Source: Rhizoclosmatium globosum (taxonomy: Eukaryota; Chytridiomycota; Chytridiomycetes; Chytridiales; Chytriomycetaceae). From it: 64,000 bases of DNA. The notes beneath the pieces are model-generated. The model made no database searches and had not been told where the DNA came from. It worked only from the letters and a program-made list of their open reading frames with translations. Both the position numbers and the translations under genes were made by a program. Numbering within the stretch: position 1 is the first letter of the stretch; each line of letters begins with the position of its first letter. The stretch covers positions 248,001 to 312,000 of the forward strand of contig MCGO01000044.1 of assembly GCA_002104985.1 (NCBI GenBank), written 5' to 3'. Below, piece after piece: positions 50,683-62,639 of this stretch.

Positions 50683-52015
50683 TAAACTCACTCCGCAAAC
50701 ACTTTCGCTCACTCCCCAAACACATACGCTCACTTCACAAACACATACACTTATGCAAACAGTCTGGGCCACTCTGCAAACACATTTGCTCACTTTGCAA
50801 ACAGGTTCGCTCACTCTGCAACAGTCTGGGCCACTCCGCAAACACATTTGCTCACTTTGTAAACACATACGCTCACTATGCAACAGTCTGGGCCACTCCG
50901 CAAACACATTTGCTCACTTCCCAAACAGTCTGGGCCACTCCTCAAACACTTTTGCTCACTTTGTAAACACATTTGCTCACTCTGCAACAGTCTGGGCCAC
51001 TCCGCAAACACATTCGCTCACGCCGCAAACACTTTTGCTCACTTTGCAAACACAATTTTTCACTTCCCAAACAGTTTCGCTCTGTTTGCAAACAGTCTGG
51101 GCCACTCCGCAAACACATTTGCTCACTTTCTTTCCCTCACTCTGCAAACAGTCTGGGCCACTCAGCAAACACTTTCGCTCACTTCAGAAACACATACGCT
51201 CATTCCGCAAACAGTCTGGGCCACTCCGCAAACACATTCGCTCACGCCGCAAACACTTTTGCTCACTTCGCAAACACAATTTTTCACTTCCCAAACAGTT
51301 TGGCTCTGTTTGCAAACAGTCTGGGCTACTCTGCAAACACTTTTGCTCACTTTCTTTCCCTCACTCTGCAAACAGTCTGGGCCACTCCGCAAACACATTT
51401 GCTCACTTTCTTTCCCTCACTCTGCAAACAGTCTGGGCCACTCAGCAAACACTTTTGCTCACTTCAGAAACACATACGCTCATTCCGCAAACAGTCTGGG
51501 CCACTCCGCAAACACATTCGCTCACGCCGCAAACACTTTTGCTCACTTCGCAAACACAATTTTTCACTTCCCAAACAGTTTCGCTCTGTTTGCAAACAGT
51601 CTGGGCCACTCCGCAAACACATTTGCTCACTTTCTTTCCCTCACTCTGCAAACAGTCTGGGCCACTCAGCAAACGCTTTCGCTCACTTCAGAAACACATA
51701 CGCTCATTCCGCAAACAGTCTGGGCCACTCCGCAAACACATTCGCTCACGCCGCAAACACTTTTGCTCACTTCGCAAACACAATTTTTCACTTCCCAAAC
51801 AGTTTCGCTCTGTTTGCAAACAGTCTGGGCCACTCTGCAAACACATTTGCTCACTTTGCAAACACTTTCCCTCACTCTGCAAACAGTCTGGGCCACTCAG
51901 CAAACACTTTCGCTCACTTCAGAAACACATACGCTCATTCCGCAAACAGTCCGGGCCACTCCGCAAACACTTTTGCTCACCTGCATGTTGCTCTCTTCGC
52001 AAACACATTTGCTTC
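50683..52015 (+). repeat. 21-bp minisatellite with higher-order structure
   Basis: About 60 tandem variants of a 21-bp unit built as CACTYYG + CAAACA + CWTTYGCT. Variants recur in a fixed order, forming a higher-order repeat. The marker CACTCAGCAAACAC starts at about 51159, 51439, 51663 and 51894, intervals 280, 224 and 231 bp. These equal 10 full units plus one 14-bp unit (224), the same plus 56 bp, and 11 full units (231). The 14-bp unit CACTTTCTTTCCCT is the 21-bp unit CACTTT-GCAAACA-CTTTCCCT minus its central 7 bp. Because 21 is a multiple of 3 and units lack stops, all three plus frames are open over 1.1-1.5 kb, coding heptapeptide repeats; these are by-products, not likely genes. Confidence 0.92.
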
Positions 52016-53867
52016 TCCCTTGCGTCTACATCAGTCCCAAAGTTTAAAAGAATATATGCTATGTCGCTTTACGTCTTCCTTATCAACATTTATTTGATAT
52101 CAATGTCAAAAGAAACTTTCATAACACCGCCATCATCCATTTCACACGCCATTCGTACAAGTTCGCGCTCTTCTGCTTCCAGTTCCTCCAACTTATTTGC
52201 CAACATCATCAACTCAGATCCACGATCAATCCCACTCCCAATACCTTCCTCAATTCCTTGTTCGCTGATCCGTAACTCAAGTCCTTTTCGGAAGCCAGCA
52301 TCCAACGCCTTGTAGCAAACCGCAAAAGGTCCGTTCAGTCCAACTCGCACAGGAACACCAGCTGCAATCTTTGATTCCAACGCAGATATATCTGATACGA
52401 GTTTTTGGGCCTTCTTGGAGGTTTGGGAAAATTGCGAAGATAGGTCTCGTTGCAGATTCGTTAGTTTTGCTGTTTGAGCCGTTTGGAAACCTGCACTGAT
52501 TCAGCGCCAGTGATGTGACACGCGGCTGAGAGTGAGCACCTCTGCACGGAAAAATGACACGGCTGTTTCAAACGACGATGTGGTTGGGTTCGCGGATTCG
52601 GTTTCGAGGATGGATGCGACTGCGTTTCGGGATGTGAATGTTTCGAGGGCGGTTGTGTGTGCGTTTCGGAGGAGGATTGCGGCTTTCATGTCGTTGTATG
52701 ATGTGTAGGCTAGTGGAAGGGATGAGAGTTTGCAGGCGCTTGTGATGAGGGAGACGTAGGAAGCGATTGTGATTGGACGATGGGATTGGGAGGAGAGGTC
52801 CAGGGCTTGAGTAATGAATTCGTTGACAGAGGTGAGGTATGAGGTTGTGATTTGTGAAGGTGGGGCAATTTTGACTAATGAGTCGAGGAGAAGTTGGATT
52901 GTTTCGTCTGTTGGATGGATTTTGTGGTGTTCTGTGACTCGAGGGAAAGTGTGAAGGAGAGTTTCGAATTGGTTGAGAGCGGCAAGGCATCGAAGATTCG
53001 TATTGAGGAGTGACCTGATTGATGGATGGTTATAAGAACACAATACAACAACGAAACAGTACATCAACTTACACGTCAATTGGCAAACCGGATGCCTCCA
53101 ATGCATCAAACAATCGAACAACAGCCCCATAATTCTCACACTGCTCATGCGCAACCATCAAGGCCCGATACACATCAATTGTAAACTCTGCACCACGTTT
53201 CGTTTTTCCTCCACCAAGCGTCATCCGTCGATGTACCCGTTCCACCCAATTCTTTTCCTTGAACGACCCAAAAGCCTCCACAAACGCTAGAAGCGTTGCA
53301 CGCGAAGCACGAATCTCGTAGGTCTCCAAATCCTGCCACAAATCCTCCATCACGCTTGCAATATCAACGAGTGTGGGTTTTGTGCCTGATGAAGTTGTCC
53401 TGTACGCGAGAATCGGGCCGGATCGTTGAATGTGTACTTCGGGAGATCGAATTGCGTTTCCTCCGTACAAAAGAACACCAATAAGAGTTTGGATGGATTC
53501 ATCGGAAATGACAGGGACGAGACAGGATTTGGCGTCCATTTGTGCACGTGCGATTTCGTGAATTGCAATAGCCTTTCGGGGATCTCCAATGTGGGATTTG
53601 TAGAGTGCTGCAAACGTTGTTGCAGTGAAAGGAACGTTTCGAAGTTTCATATCAGTGATGATTCTGGTGGAACAAGAGGTGAGCATTGGCGGAAGGAATT
53701 GTGGGATTGTTGGGCATGTCGATGGGTCTGTTGGGAGGAAGGCGAGGAGGGTGTGTTGGGCAAGAGAGTCCCAGTGGGACTGGGTAAGTGCGTTCAAGAG
53801 AGAGGGTGACTTTGATGAAACAGTGGAGTAGAGCTGGTAAACAAGGGCCGGTTTAATGCCGTGGAGA

Positions 53868-55915
53868 GGACTTAGGATCTCGTCTTTAGCCTCAAAGTGA
53901 AAGCTCTCATTTGGATTTGTAGCTGTCACTTGCAATAATAATGGGTTGGACTGTCGATAATACAACGCCCAACGTTCAGAATTACGACGCCAGTGTTTGA
54001 GATATACGCGAACAGAAGACCGTTTCGTTTTACCGCCTCGTATGCAATCATAACGGGACGCTGCAGCAATAGCTTCATCTACTTTTGTATGGCATCGTAA
54101 TTTTGAACGCTCATACATGGCTTCCACCATTAAGCTGAAAATACGTGGCAAATGGGAAAGCCGGCGCAGTAACGTACGGCGAGAATGAACAACACAGTTA
54201 AGACACATCACTGCAGATGTACCAAACTCAGCCACAGCCCTGTTAGATTCGAAAGCCAAGTAGACTCCTCTTCTCTCAATCGCTGAATCATCCAGCAAAA
54301 AATAACGAGGCCGCCACTGCACAACGCCTAAGTGTTGTCAGAAAACAACCAACGGTTTCGCCAGTATCTGCTTCCATGTAACAACTTCCGCCAATCACAA
54401 AGTCTCCTATCTTTTTGCATATTCAGTCAATATAGGAGGATGAAATATTTCAAACCTCATCGCGAACAAGAATAGTTGAAAGATTCCATCCGTACTTATT
54501 CACACAATGAGTAGCATCCATTAACGATAGCCATCCTCGACGTTTAAGAACTTCAAGCTGCTCAGGAGTAGCAAACACAATGCAACTGACTTGTCTTCCA
54601 CGACTCTCAACAGTAATATGTTCGGCTCGGTACCCTTTCTCTCGGAGATCTGATAGCGTCGCAGCGATGTCATTCGCTAAGTCAGGCTTCGAGTCCAGCC
54701 ATTCTTTCAGTTCAGTATCAATTTGCTGATATTTGAATGAGCTCATGACATTCTTGACTTTTTTCAAACCAATGTACTGGGCTCCAATACGAGAGAATAA
54801 GTGGTCATCACGTAGAAGCTTTAAAACTTGTTTTGCCGGGACTTGTAGTCTTACAAATTCCTCCACTTTTTCTCGGGCAGCCATGGATAGTCCTTGTGTG
54901 TCAAGAGCGTCCAAATAATGTGAGTGTTTTGATGAATCCAGAACAGGAGTGTCCGTTGCTTTAACAGTCTTCCATTGCGCCTTACGGACAGAAACAGTTA
55001 TTGCACTTGTGACAGGATCCTTTTTGACATTTAGACAGAAGTTGCAAGTGTTGACAGAACTTCGAGAGTTGCGTGGGTTTTCTGAGAGTGGTCGCTTTGC
55101 AGCTGACGACTTCGGTCCAGTTGAATGAAAAACGCAACGAAGGTATTGGCCCGATTTCACGTCAAGGGAACCGGCTTCAACTTTGTACCAATGGCTCACA
55201 TACTTGAATACTCCATAGAAGGAAGAGTAGTTTGAAAATGTCATGGGGTGGACGGGCTCAAAGAAGTTCCTTCTTGCCGTCAAAATATGGTGTCCATCAT
55301 CTGGATTCACCCCAGAAATGGGTCCAACAATCCTTTCTTCTTGCTTCCGCTTTTTTGATTCTGTTCTTGCTACAACAGGATGATGTGACTGAGCCAAACC
55401 GTTGTGCGTCACTGAGTCTGGATTTGATTAGGAATTGAGAGTCTAATGCGAAAGAGTCTAAAAACACTAACTGTGGAGAATATTATAAGATGGTCGCAGC
55501 AGAGGCGGAGGCTGTTGAGGGAGAGGTTGAGGCCATTGTGGAGGACGAGACAGGTTTGGATTCAGTCTAATTAATGGCTATTACCATGGAATGGAACTCT
55601 TACTCGCAAACTGCCCACGCACAACGTTTTCGGAACTTCTTATTGGTTGAGGAATAGCCCTTGCCTCATAGCCGCCAAGCAGTGGAGCTGAATGCAGTGC
55701 TGGGATTGGAGGCATGTGGACAAATTGAAACGGCATAGGTCGCATATTATGTCCTTGTCCTGGATGCATATGCTGAGAGAATGGTTGCCCTGGACTTGGC
55801 TGAGGCTGATTTGTATTGTTGTCTTTGGTCGGTTGTTTTTTTCTAAGACAATAAAAATTTCACGTGTCGTCAACATTGTCATGTAAATCTTTTACTGCCC
55901 CTAACGGAGCCCTCG
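53868..55915 (-). mobile_element. Mutator-like (MULE) element fragment inserted in PPR-like copy B
   Basis: A block absent from copy A and carrying transposase coding sequence on the minus strand. Left boundary follows GTTTAATGCCGTGGAGA; right boundary precedes CGACGACCAAGAATGATAAA. No convincing terminal inverted repeats or target-site duplication were found at these edges, and the target lost about 175 bp, so this is a deleted or rearranged insertion. The rightmost about 400 bp (55500-55880) encodes Pro/His/Met-rich sequence (HMPPIPALHSAP) of uncertain nature. Confidence 0.75.
53870..55412 (-). pseudogene. MULE-type transposase, frameshifted
   Basis: From 55412 leftward: a basic, Ser-rich N-terminus; a Cys region (NTCNFCLNVKK); a helical region; then RRGWLSLMDATHCVNKYGWN, the first catalytic Asp region of MULE transposases. 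A likely 53-bp intron (donor after LVRDE, about 54457-54405) leads to IGDFVIGGSCYMEADTGETV, GCFLTTLRR, a one-base frame break near 54320, and then QWRPRYFLLDDSAIERRGVY with the second Asp. The part MCLNCVVHSRRTLLRR and NPNESFHFEAK fit the rest of the family core. Beyond about 53868 the frame passes straight into host PPR-like codons (LHGIKPALVYQLYSTVSSK), making a chimeric open frame (54322-53069). Confidence 0.72.
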
Positions 55916-56698
55916 ACGACCAAGAATGATAAAATCGATCGAGGGTTGTTGACCAATGCGAATTCGGCACGTGATTCAGAGACAGATGCGACTGAAGAAG
56001 CGACGACGTTGGAAAGGTGATTGATTCAGTTTCGCTGGTTCGACTTGGTGGTTGGTTTTGAGTGGATGAGGGACTGAGTACGCCGGGCTTGACTAAAGGG
56101 GAAGAGTGGTTGTAGTTGGACGGGTGGCGAGGGTGTTGGTGGTGGTAGTGGTTGTAGTTGGTTTGGCTGGAGGTCGTTTGGTCCTTTGACAGCGTCCGCA
56201 TCAGCTGGGCCCATCGGTCAGCACGAACTGCATTGGTTGTGTCAGGGTTTTGCTGTTGCTGTTGCTGAACAGGAGGAGGGTCTGGCAGTGTGGCAGCAGG
56301 GGAAGCTGACTCAGAGGGAGGAGGTTGAGAGGGGGCACTAGCTGGTACTATTACAGATGCAGTGGAGCCAGACAGGGTTCTACTCGGTGCACTACTAGTA
56401 CTAGGACTGCTAGTGCTACTACCAGTGCTACCAGTGCTACTAGGTGCAGCACTACTCGTCGATCGAACAAAGACGCCATCTCGAATGACCCACTCATCAT
56501 CCTCTTCTTCTGTTGTTGTTCTTGCTGTCAAAGTCAATGTCGAGCTCGATGTCGTCCGAGTTGAAAACAAAGTCGAACTCGGAAACTGCCGCCGCCGAAA
56601 TGCTTGGCCGCCGCAAAGTCGGATGAGCATTTGTTTTGTTGGTTTCGGATTTGGATTTGGGTTCACAAGAAGAAAGAAAGAAACAAGAAAAAGAAATC

Positions 56699-58394
<1,696 letters not shown>

Positions 58395-58549
58395 CAAAAT
58401 CCAAGAGGCAATCTCAACTACATGTTTATGATTGGTTCAGGCATTTGATGTGGAAGTAATGATTGGGTGCATTTTCTAAAGTTATCATCTGAATACATGG
58501 TTTAACGCAAAACTATGTGATTGGATTATTTTATTTGGGCAGACTCCAG

Positions 58550-60765
58550 TTAATTATAAACATCAGTTTCTTCTGTACCAGCTTCTGAGTATGTCACCAC
58601 ACTTTCAGGAATCGATTGACCAGCTACTGACACTGAATTTGTCCAGTCCTTCGGAAATGTAAACGTCTCACGGTCTACAGTTTCATAACTTAAACTGCAT
58701 GTTGCATCTGCAACCTTTTGGAGCCATGCTTTTCCTGCTTTCACATTCGTATTGACTCCTCGTCCTTCTATGTACAATATTCCCAGCTTCATCCAGGCCT
58801 CCACACATTCATCTGCGGTCTCAGAGGCTTTCTTCAACCAATAAAAGGCCGTTCTATTATTTTGATGTTCTCCGGGTACGTAAAACGCGTGTCCGATATA
58901 ATAAAAAGTTTGCGAATTGATAGCATCTGTAACTTGGCGAAGCCATTTGTCAGCGGCAACAATATCCCAACTAGTTCCGTTGCCATGTAAGAATGCAGCA
59001 AAACTTTGAGGAATAGATGACTCCTCTGACTTTGGTATATGCATGGATTCAGTTTCACCAGTAAGATAAAAAAACAACATACTCACAGCAACAGAAGTAT
59101 ACACTGTATCAGCGTCCATACCGATATATTCCTTTGGAACCGTAAGCGTCACGCGGTCTGAAGTTCTATATGTTATACTGTCGTTCGCATTTGCAAACTT
59201 TTGGAGCCATGCTTTCCCTTCTTTCAAATTTGAATTGACTCCTAGTCCTTCAATGTACAATATTCCAAGCTTCCTCCAAGCCTCCTGACTATCGACTGCA
59301 GCCTTTTTGAACCATTGACACGCCTTTTTATAATTTTGATGTTCTCCAGGGACGTAAAACGCGTGTCCAATAGTGTAGCAAGTTTGCGAATCGATAACAG
59401 TTGTAACTTCACGAAGCAATTTGTCAGCGGCAACAATATCGCAATTAGTTCCGTTCCCGTGCAAATACAGTTTTCCAAGTGCAAGCTTTACCAAGTTTGA
59501 TTGATCCTGTTGCAAGCTTGCTTCATCTTGCACTGCCTTGGTCAACCAGTAAAATGCCTTTTCGTAGTGTTGGCTTCCACTGTCTTGGCAAAAGGCAACC
59601 CCAATGGTGCATATAGAGGATAAATCCACCAGGCTTACTTGTCGAAACAGGTCATCAGCAACATCGAGATTGCAGTCAGTTCCGTTTCCGTGAAGATACA
59701 GTTTTCCAAGTTCAAGTCGAGCTGAATTCAGATTGTTTGGTGCGAGTGCTGGTTCCACTTCAAGCGCCTTCTTTAACCAACGAAATGCCTTGGCATAATC
59801 TTGATGTTGAACATCTTGTGACAGAAATGCAAGTCCAATTGTAAACGTTGTAAATGCATCGACTTCACTCAGTCCATGAAGTAATCTATCCGCCTCAAGA
59901 ATGTCTTTTGAAGTCCCGTTTCCGTGCAAATAGAGTTTCCCGAGTTCGCGTTTTGCGATGTTTAATTGATCCGAAGACAATCCAGATTCGTGAGCAACAG
60001 CCCGTTTCAACCACAAAAACGCCTTTTCATAATTTTGATTCATTCCTGTCGAAATAAATGCATACCCCATCGTGTAACTAGTACACGCGTCCACTTCATT
60101 TACCACCTGACAAAGCCATCTGTCTGCTTCCACATAATTTATTGGTGTTCCCCTGCCATTCAAGTACAGTTTTCCAAGCTCGAGCTTTGCGGTGGTAGAC
60201 TGGCTGAGAGATAAACATCCATCTACGTCTGATCCAGTCACAGACTCAGCGGCCCGCTTCAACCAATGAAACGCCTTATCATAATCACATACGACGCCAT
60301 TTCTCTCCATCAAAAACGCTTCACCCAGAATAAAACAGTGATGAGCATCAACTTGAGATGCAAGGCGAAACCACTTTTCAGCGTTCACAAGACTGCGTGT
60401 TATTCCTCGGCCTTCCAACAGCATTGAGGCCAGTGGAGAGTATGCAGCTGCATGGCCCAATTCTGCTGCGAAACTAAACCAATACGCGGCCATGATATCA
60501 TTCGGGGTATCAGTCGCTGAGGCAACAGTTGAGTGCTGGATCCCAAGTTCGTAACAACATTTTCCTCCAAGTTGAGTAGCCAATGCCTTCATTCTTGAGT
60601 CTGTGAGAGAAACATATGCATTGTGCTGAATCAAGAATTTAGCCACATCCGTATGGTTGTTTTCAATAGCCAAATGAAGAGGGGAGTGATTGAACTCGAA
60701 TTGATTGACATTTTCTCCATTTTCAACCAGCAATTTGACGATGTCCAAGTATCCCCGTTCAGCAG
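58550..60765 (-). pseudogene. Ankyrin-Sel1 repeat protein 2, copy B (5'-truncated)
   Basis: From about 60765 to 58550 this is nearly identical to exon 2 of copy A, beginning inside an ankyrin repeat (AERGYLDIVKLLVENG). Exon 1, the intron and the first codons of exon 2 are gone; the sequence jumps to what in copy A lies upstream of the gene (38.56 kb). No ATG precedes the remaining ankyrin repeats; the first in-frame ATGs lie within the Sel1 part. The Sel1 frame is still open for about 735 codons, so loss is recent or a shorter protein is used. Confidence 0.82.
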
Positions 60766-60884
60766 GGTGGTGGGTGTTGGAATTGGAGGGCACTGAGTGA
60801 TGAATTAAGTGTCAGAGGTGGGGTAAAGGGAAGTGATTTTTGATCTTGGGGCGATTGTGATGATGAGCAAACGAGGAGTTGGTT

Positions 60885-61700
60885 GATTGCAAACTGAGCC
60901 GCCTATTCCAAGTACTCGACTTTCTCAATCATATCCGGGTTAGACAATTCCCAGATAGAACGCCAAACTGCTGGCTCACAGCGAGTCCTGGGGACGTTAT
61001 TCGTTTGTAGTAAGCAGAATATCGCGACGCTCGTCAATGGGGATAGGATCCGTGAACAGGTCGAAATAGTCTGGAAAGATGTGGCTCGCTCCTTCTTGGT
61101 ACAGCTGTGATAAATGAATTAGTTCCACTGGTTTTGTGATGAAGGAGGTAGAAAAAAAGGAAGGGGAAAAAACGCCACCATCACAGACAGCATTTACTCA
61201 CCCAATCAACCTCACTTTTGCGAAGAGTAAAGATTCCACGAAGTATAAGCTCTTTCACGGAAGTAGGGTGCTTGATTGCATACGTTAGACCGAGCGTTGA
61301 CCCCCATGATCCGCCAAAGACAATCCATTTATCGATGCCCAAGTGAATACGAAACTTTTCCATATCTTCGACAAGGGCCCATGTGTTGTTGTCTTTGAGT
61401 TCCGTTTTCTGTTAAGTGTGATTCTCAACTACGAATATCACCACTGCCAATCTCGTCTCGTAAATCCAATGATGTTTTTAGTCTCTGAGTCTGCATTAGT
61501 TCCTTCAAAGAAAAGGCCAATCTTGAGATATCCCTCAAACGATCTTGAGATATCCCTCAAACGCCAACCCTGTCACACCACACAACTGTGTAGACCATAC
61601 CAATGTGCTTCCCACCCTGAATGCAAACAGCAATACTTCAATGGTTTCGACCACAATCGTTTCGACATCATCAAACACGCGCCCAATGAGACTTTCCTGC
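60885..61700 (-). pseudogene. Proline iminopeptidase pseudogene, inverted (copy B)
   Basis: Exon 3 is still open (61363-61181: MEKFRIHLGIDKWIVFGGSW ... TLRKSEVDW) with a good donor, and the cap exon (61105-60885) starts LYQEGASHIFPDYFDLFTDP before frame-breaking deletions. Intron 2 remnants reach about 61700. It lacks exons 1-2 and 5-7. Better preserved than the copy A counterpart. Confidence 0.75.
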
Positions 61701-62639
61701 TTCACATTGATCAAAACTGGCAATATAATAGATGTCTTGATAAAAATAGAGTAAAGCGGGTTGAAGATGGACCTGGGTCTCCGAGTTATTCCAAACTTGA
61801 GAACAGAAGCAGTGGCCAGTGACAGTTTCAGCACACAAACGACGTACGTCAGAAGCAGCTCTGAGGCATAAGGCTCGTTGTCACAACTGGAATTAACATT
61901 TTGTTTTACAGTCAGTTATTTTCGATGAGTCACCAACCAACAGCCGTCCAGCCCAGCCACCACCACTACAGGTTCGGCATCATCCTTCATATCTTGTTCA
62001 GGCTCAAAGCCAACATTTTTTGATATTGGAAGCGTGATGAAGGATTTGTGGCAGGATAGAAGGTTATGAAAGCGTTTGGATTGTTTCGAAATGTTTATCA
62101 ACGAGTAACGCTTTGTGGAAGAAAAATGAAACAGTGCAGAGTTTAAAATTGATGTGTATCGCGCTTTGATGGTTTCATATGAGCAATGAGAGATTTATGG
62201 GGCTGTTCGAGACATCCAATTTGACAATTGACGCGTGAGGGGTTGCAAATTCAGTACATTTTATCTGGTGTTTTAATCTCTATTAATGAGTACATCTTTA
62301 ATAGGAATCATCCATGTCTTGTCACCCATCAAGTTGATTAGTACTCTCCTAACACATTCCGTTTAGGCGCTTTCGAAGCGTGATTAATGATAAGGGATTG
62401 TTTACTATTTTCTATGCTGTCTTCATTCTCCCCTATTGCATAAGCAAACGGCGAAAACTTTGCAGCTTGTGGCTAGTTCAACTTCGTGCCATACTGCATA
62501 CAATGCCGCGCCTAACTTCCATGCACTGTTAGCACTGAAACCATAGCACCGGCATAAAAAGCATTCATCATTTCTTGAAGTCATGTTGTCATTAATTAGC
62601 AATAAATCTCATATTTCTGAGTTAATCTTGAACCAACAC
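61701..62639. other. Intergenic, no gene seen
   Basis: Outer border of copy B and then AT-rich unique sequence, with open frames under 100 codons that lack any recognisable domain. Confidence 0.4.

Larger units (their letters stand above)
52090..56630 (-). pseudogene. PPR-like mitochondrial protein, copy B (broken)
   Basis: The 3' part (52090-53866) and the 5' part (55916-56630) match copy A closely, including the intron. Two lesions: in exon 2 the copy A codon AGA is TGA at 52503-52501, ending the protein after VSHHWR; and the exon 1 sequence is interrupted from about 53868 to 55915 by transposon DNA, with about 175 bp of host exon (32486-32660 in copy A) lost. The presequence start (56630) and promoter remain, so a truncated N-terminal product could still be made. 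Confidence 0.88.

Noticed and set aside
50683..52015. CRISPR-like array
   Set aside because: Units are contiguous variants of one 21-bp sequence with no unique spacers, and the genome is eukaryotic.
50753..52315. Open reading frames of 370-520 codons in all three plus frames
   Set aside because: They are a result of a 21-bp repeat without stop codons; all frames are open at once, and the longest simply runs on into antisense of the PPR-like copy B.
52090..52380. Separate small gene in the minus strand
   Set aside because: It is the 3' end of PPR-like copy B, cut off from the rest by the nonsense codon at 52501.
53868..55915. Intact MULE transposon with terminal inverted repeats
   Set aside because: Comparison of the two ends shows no inverted repeat and no target-site duplication, about 175 bp of target is missing, and the transposase has a frame break.
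61535..61834. 99-codon minus-strand ORF
   Set aside because: Part of it matches intron 2 of the iminopeptidase, so it lies in pseudogene intron sequence.
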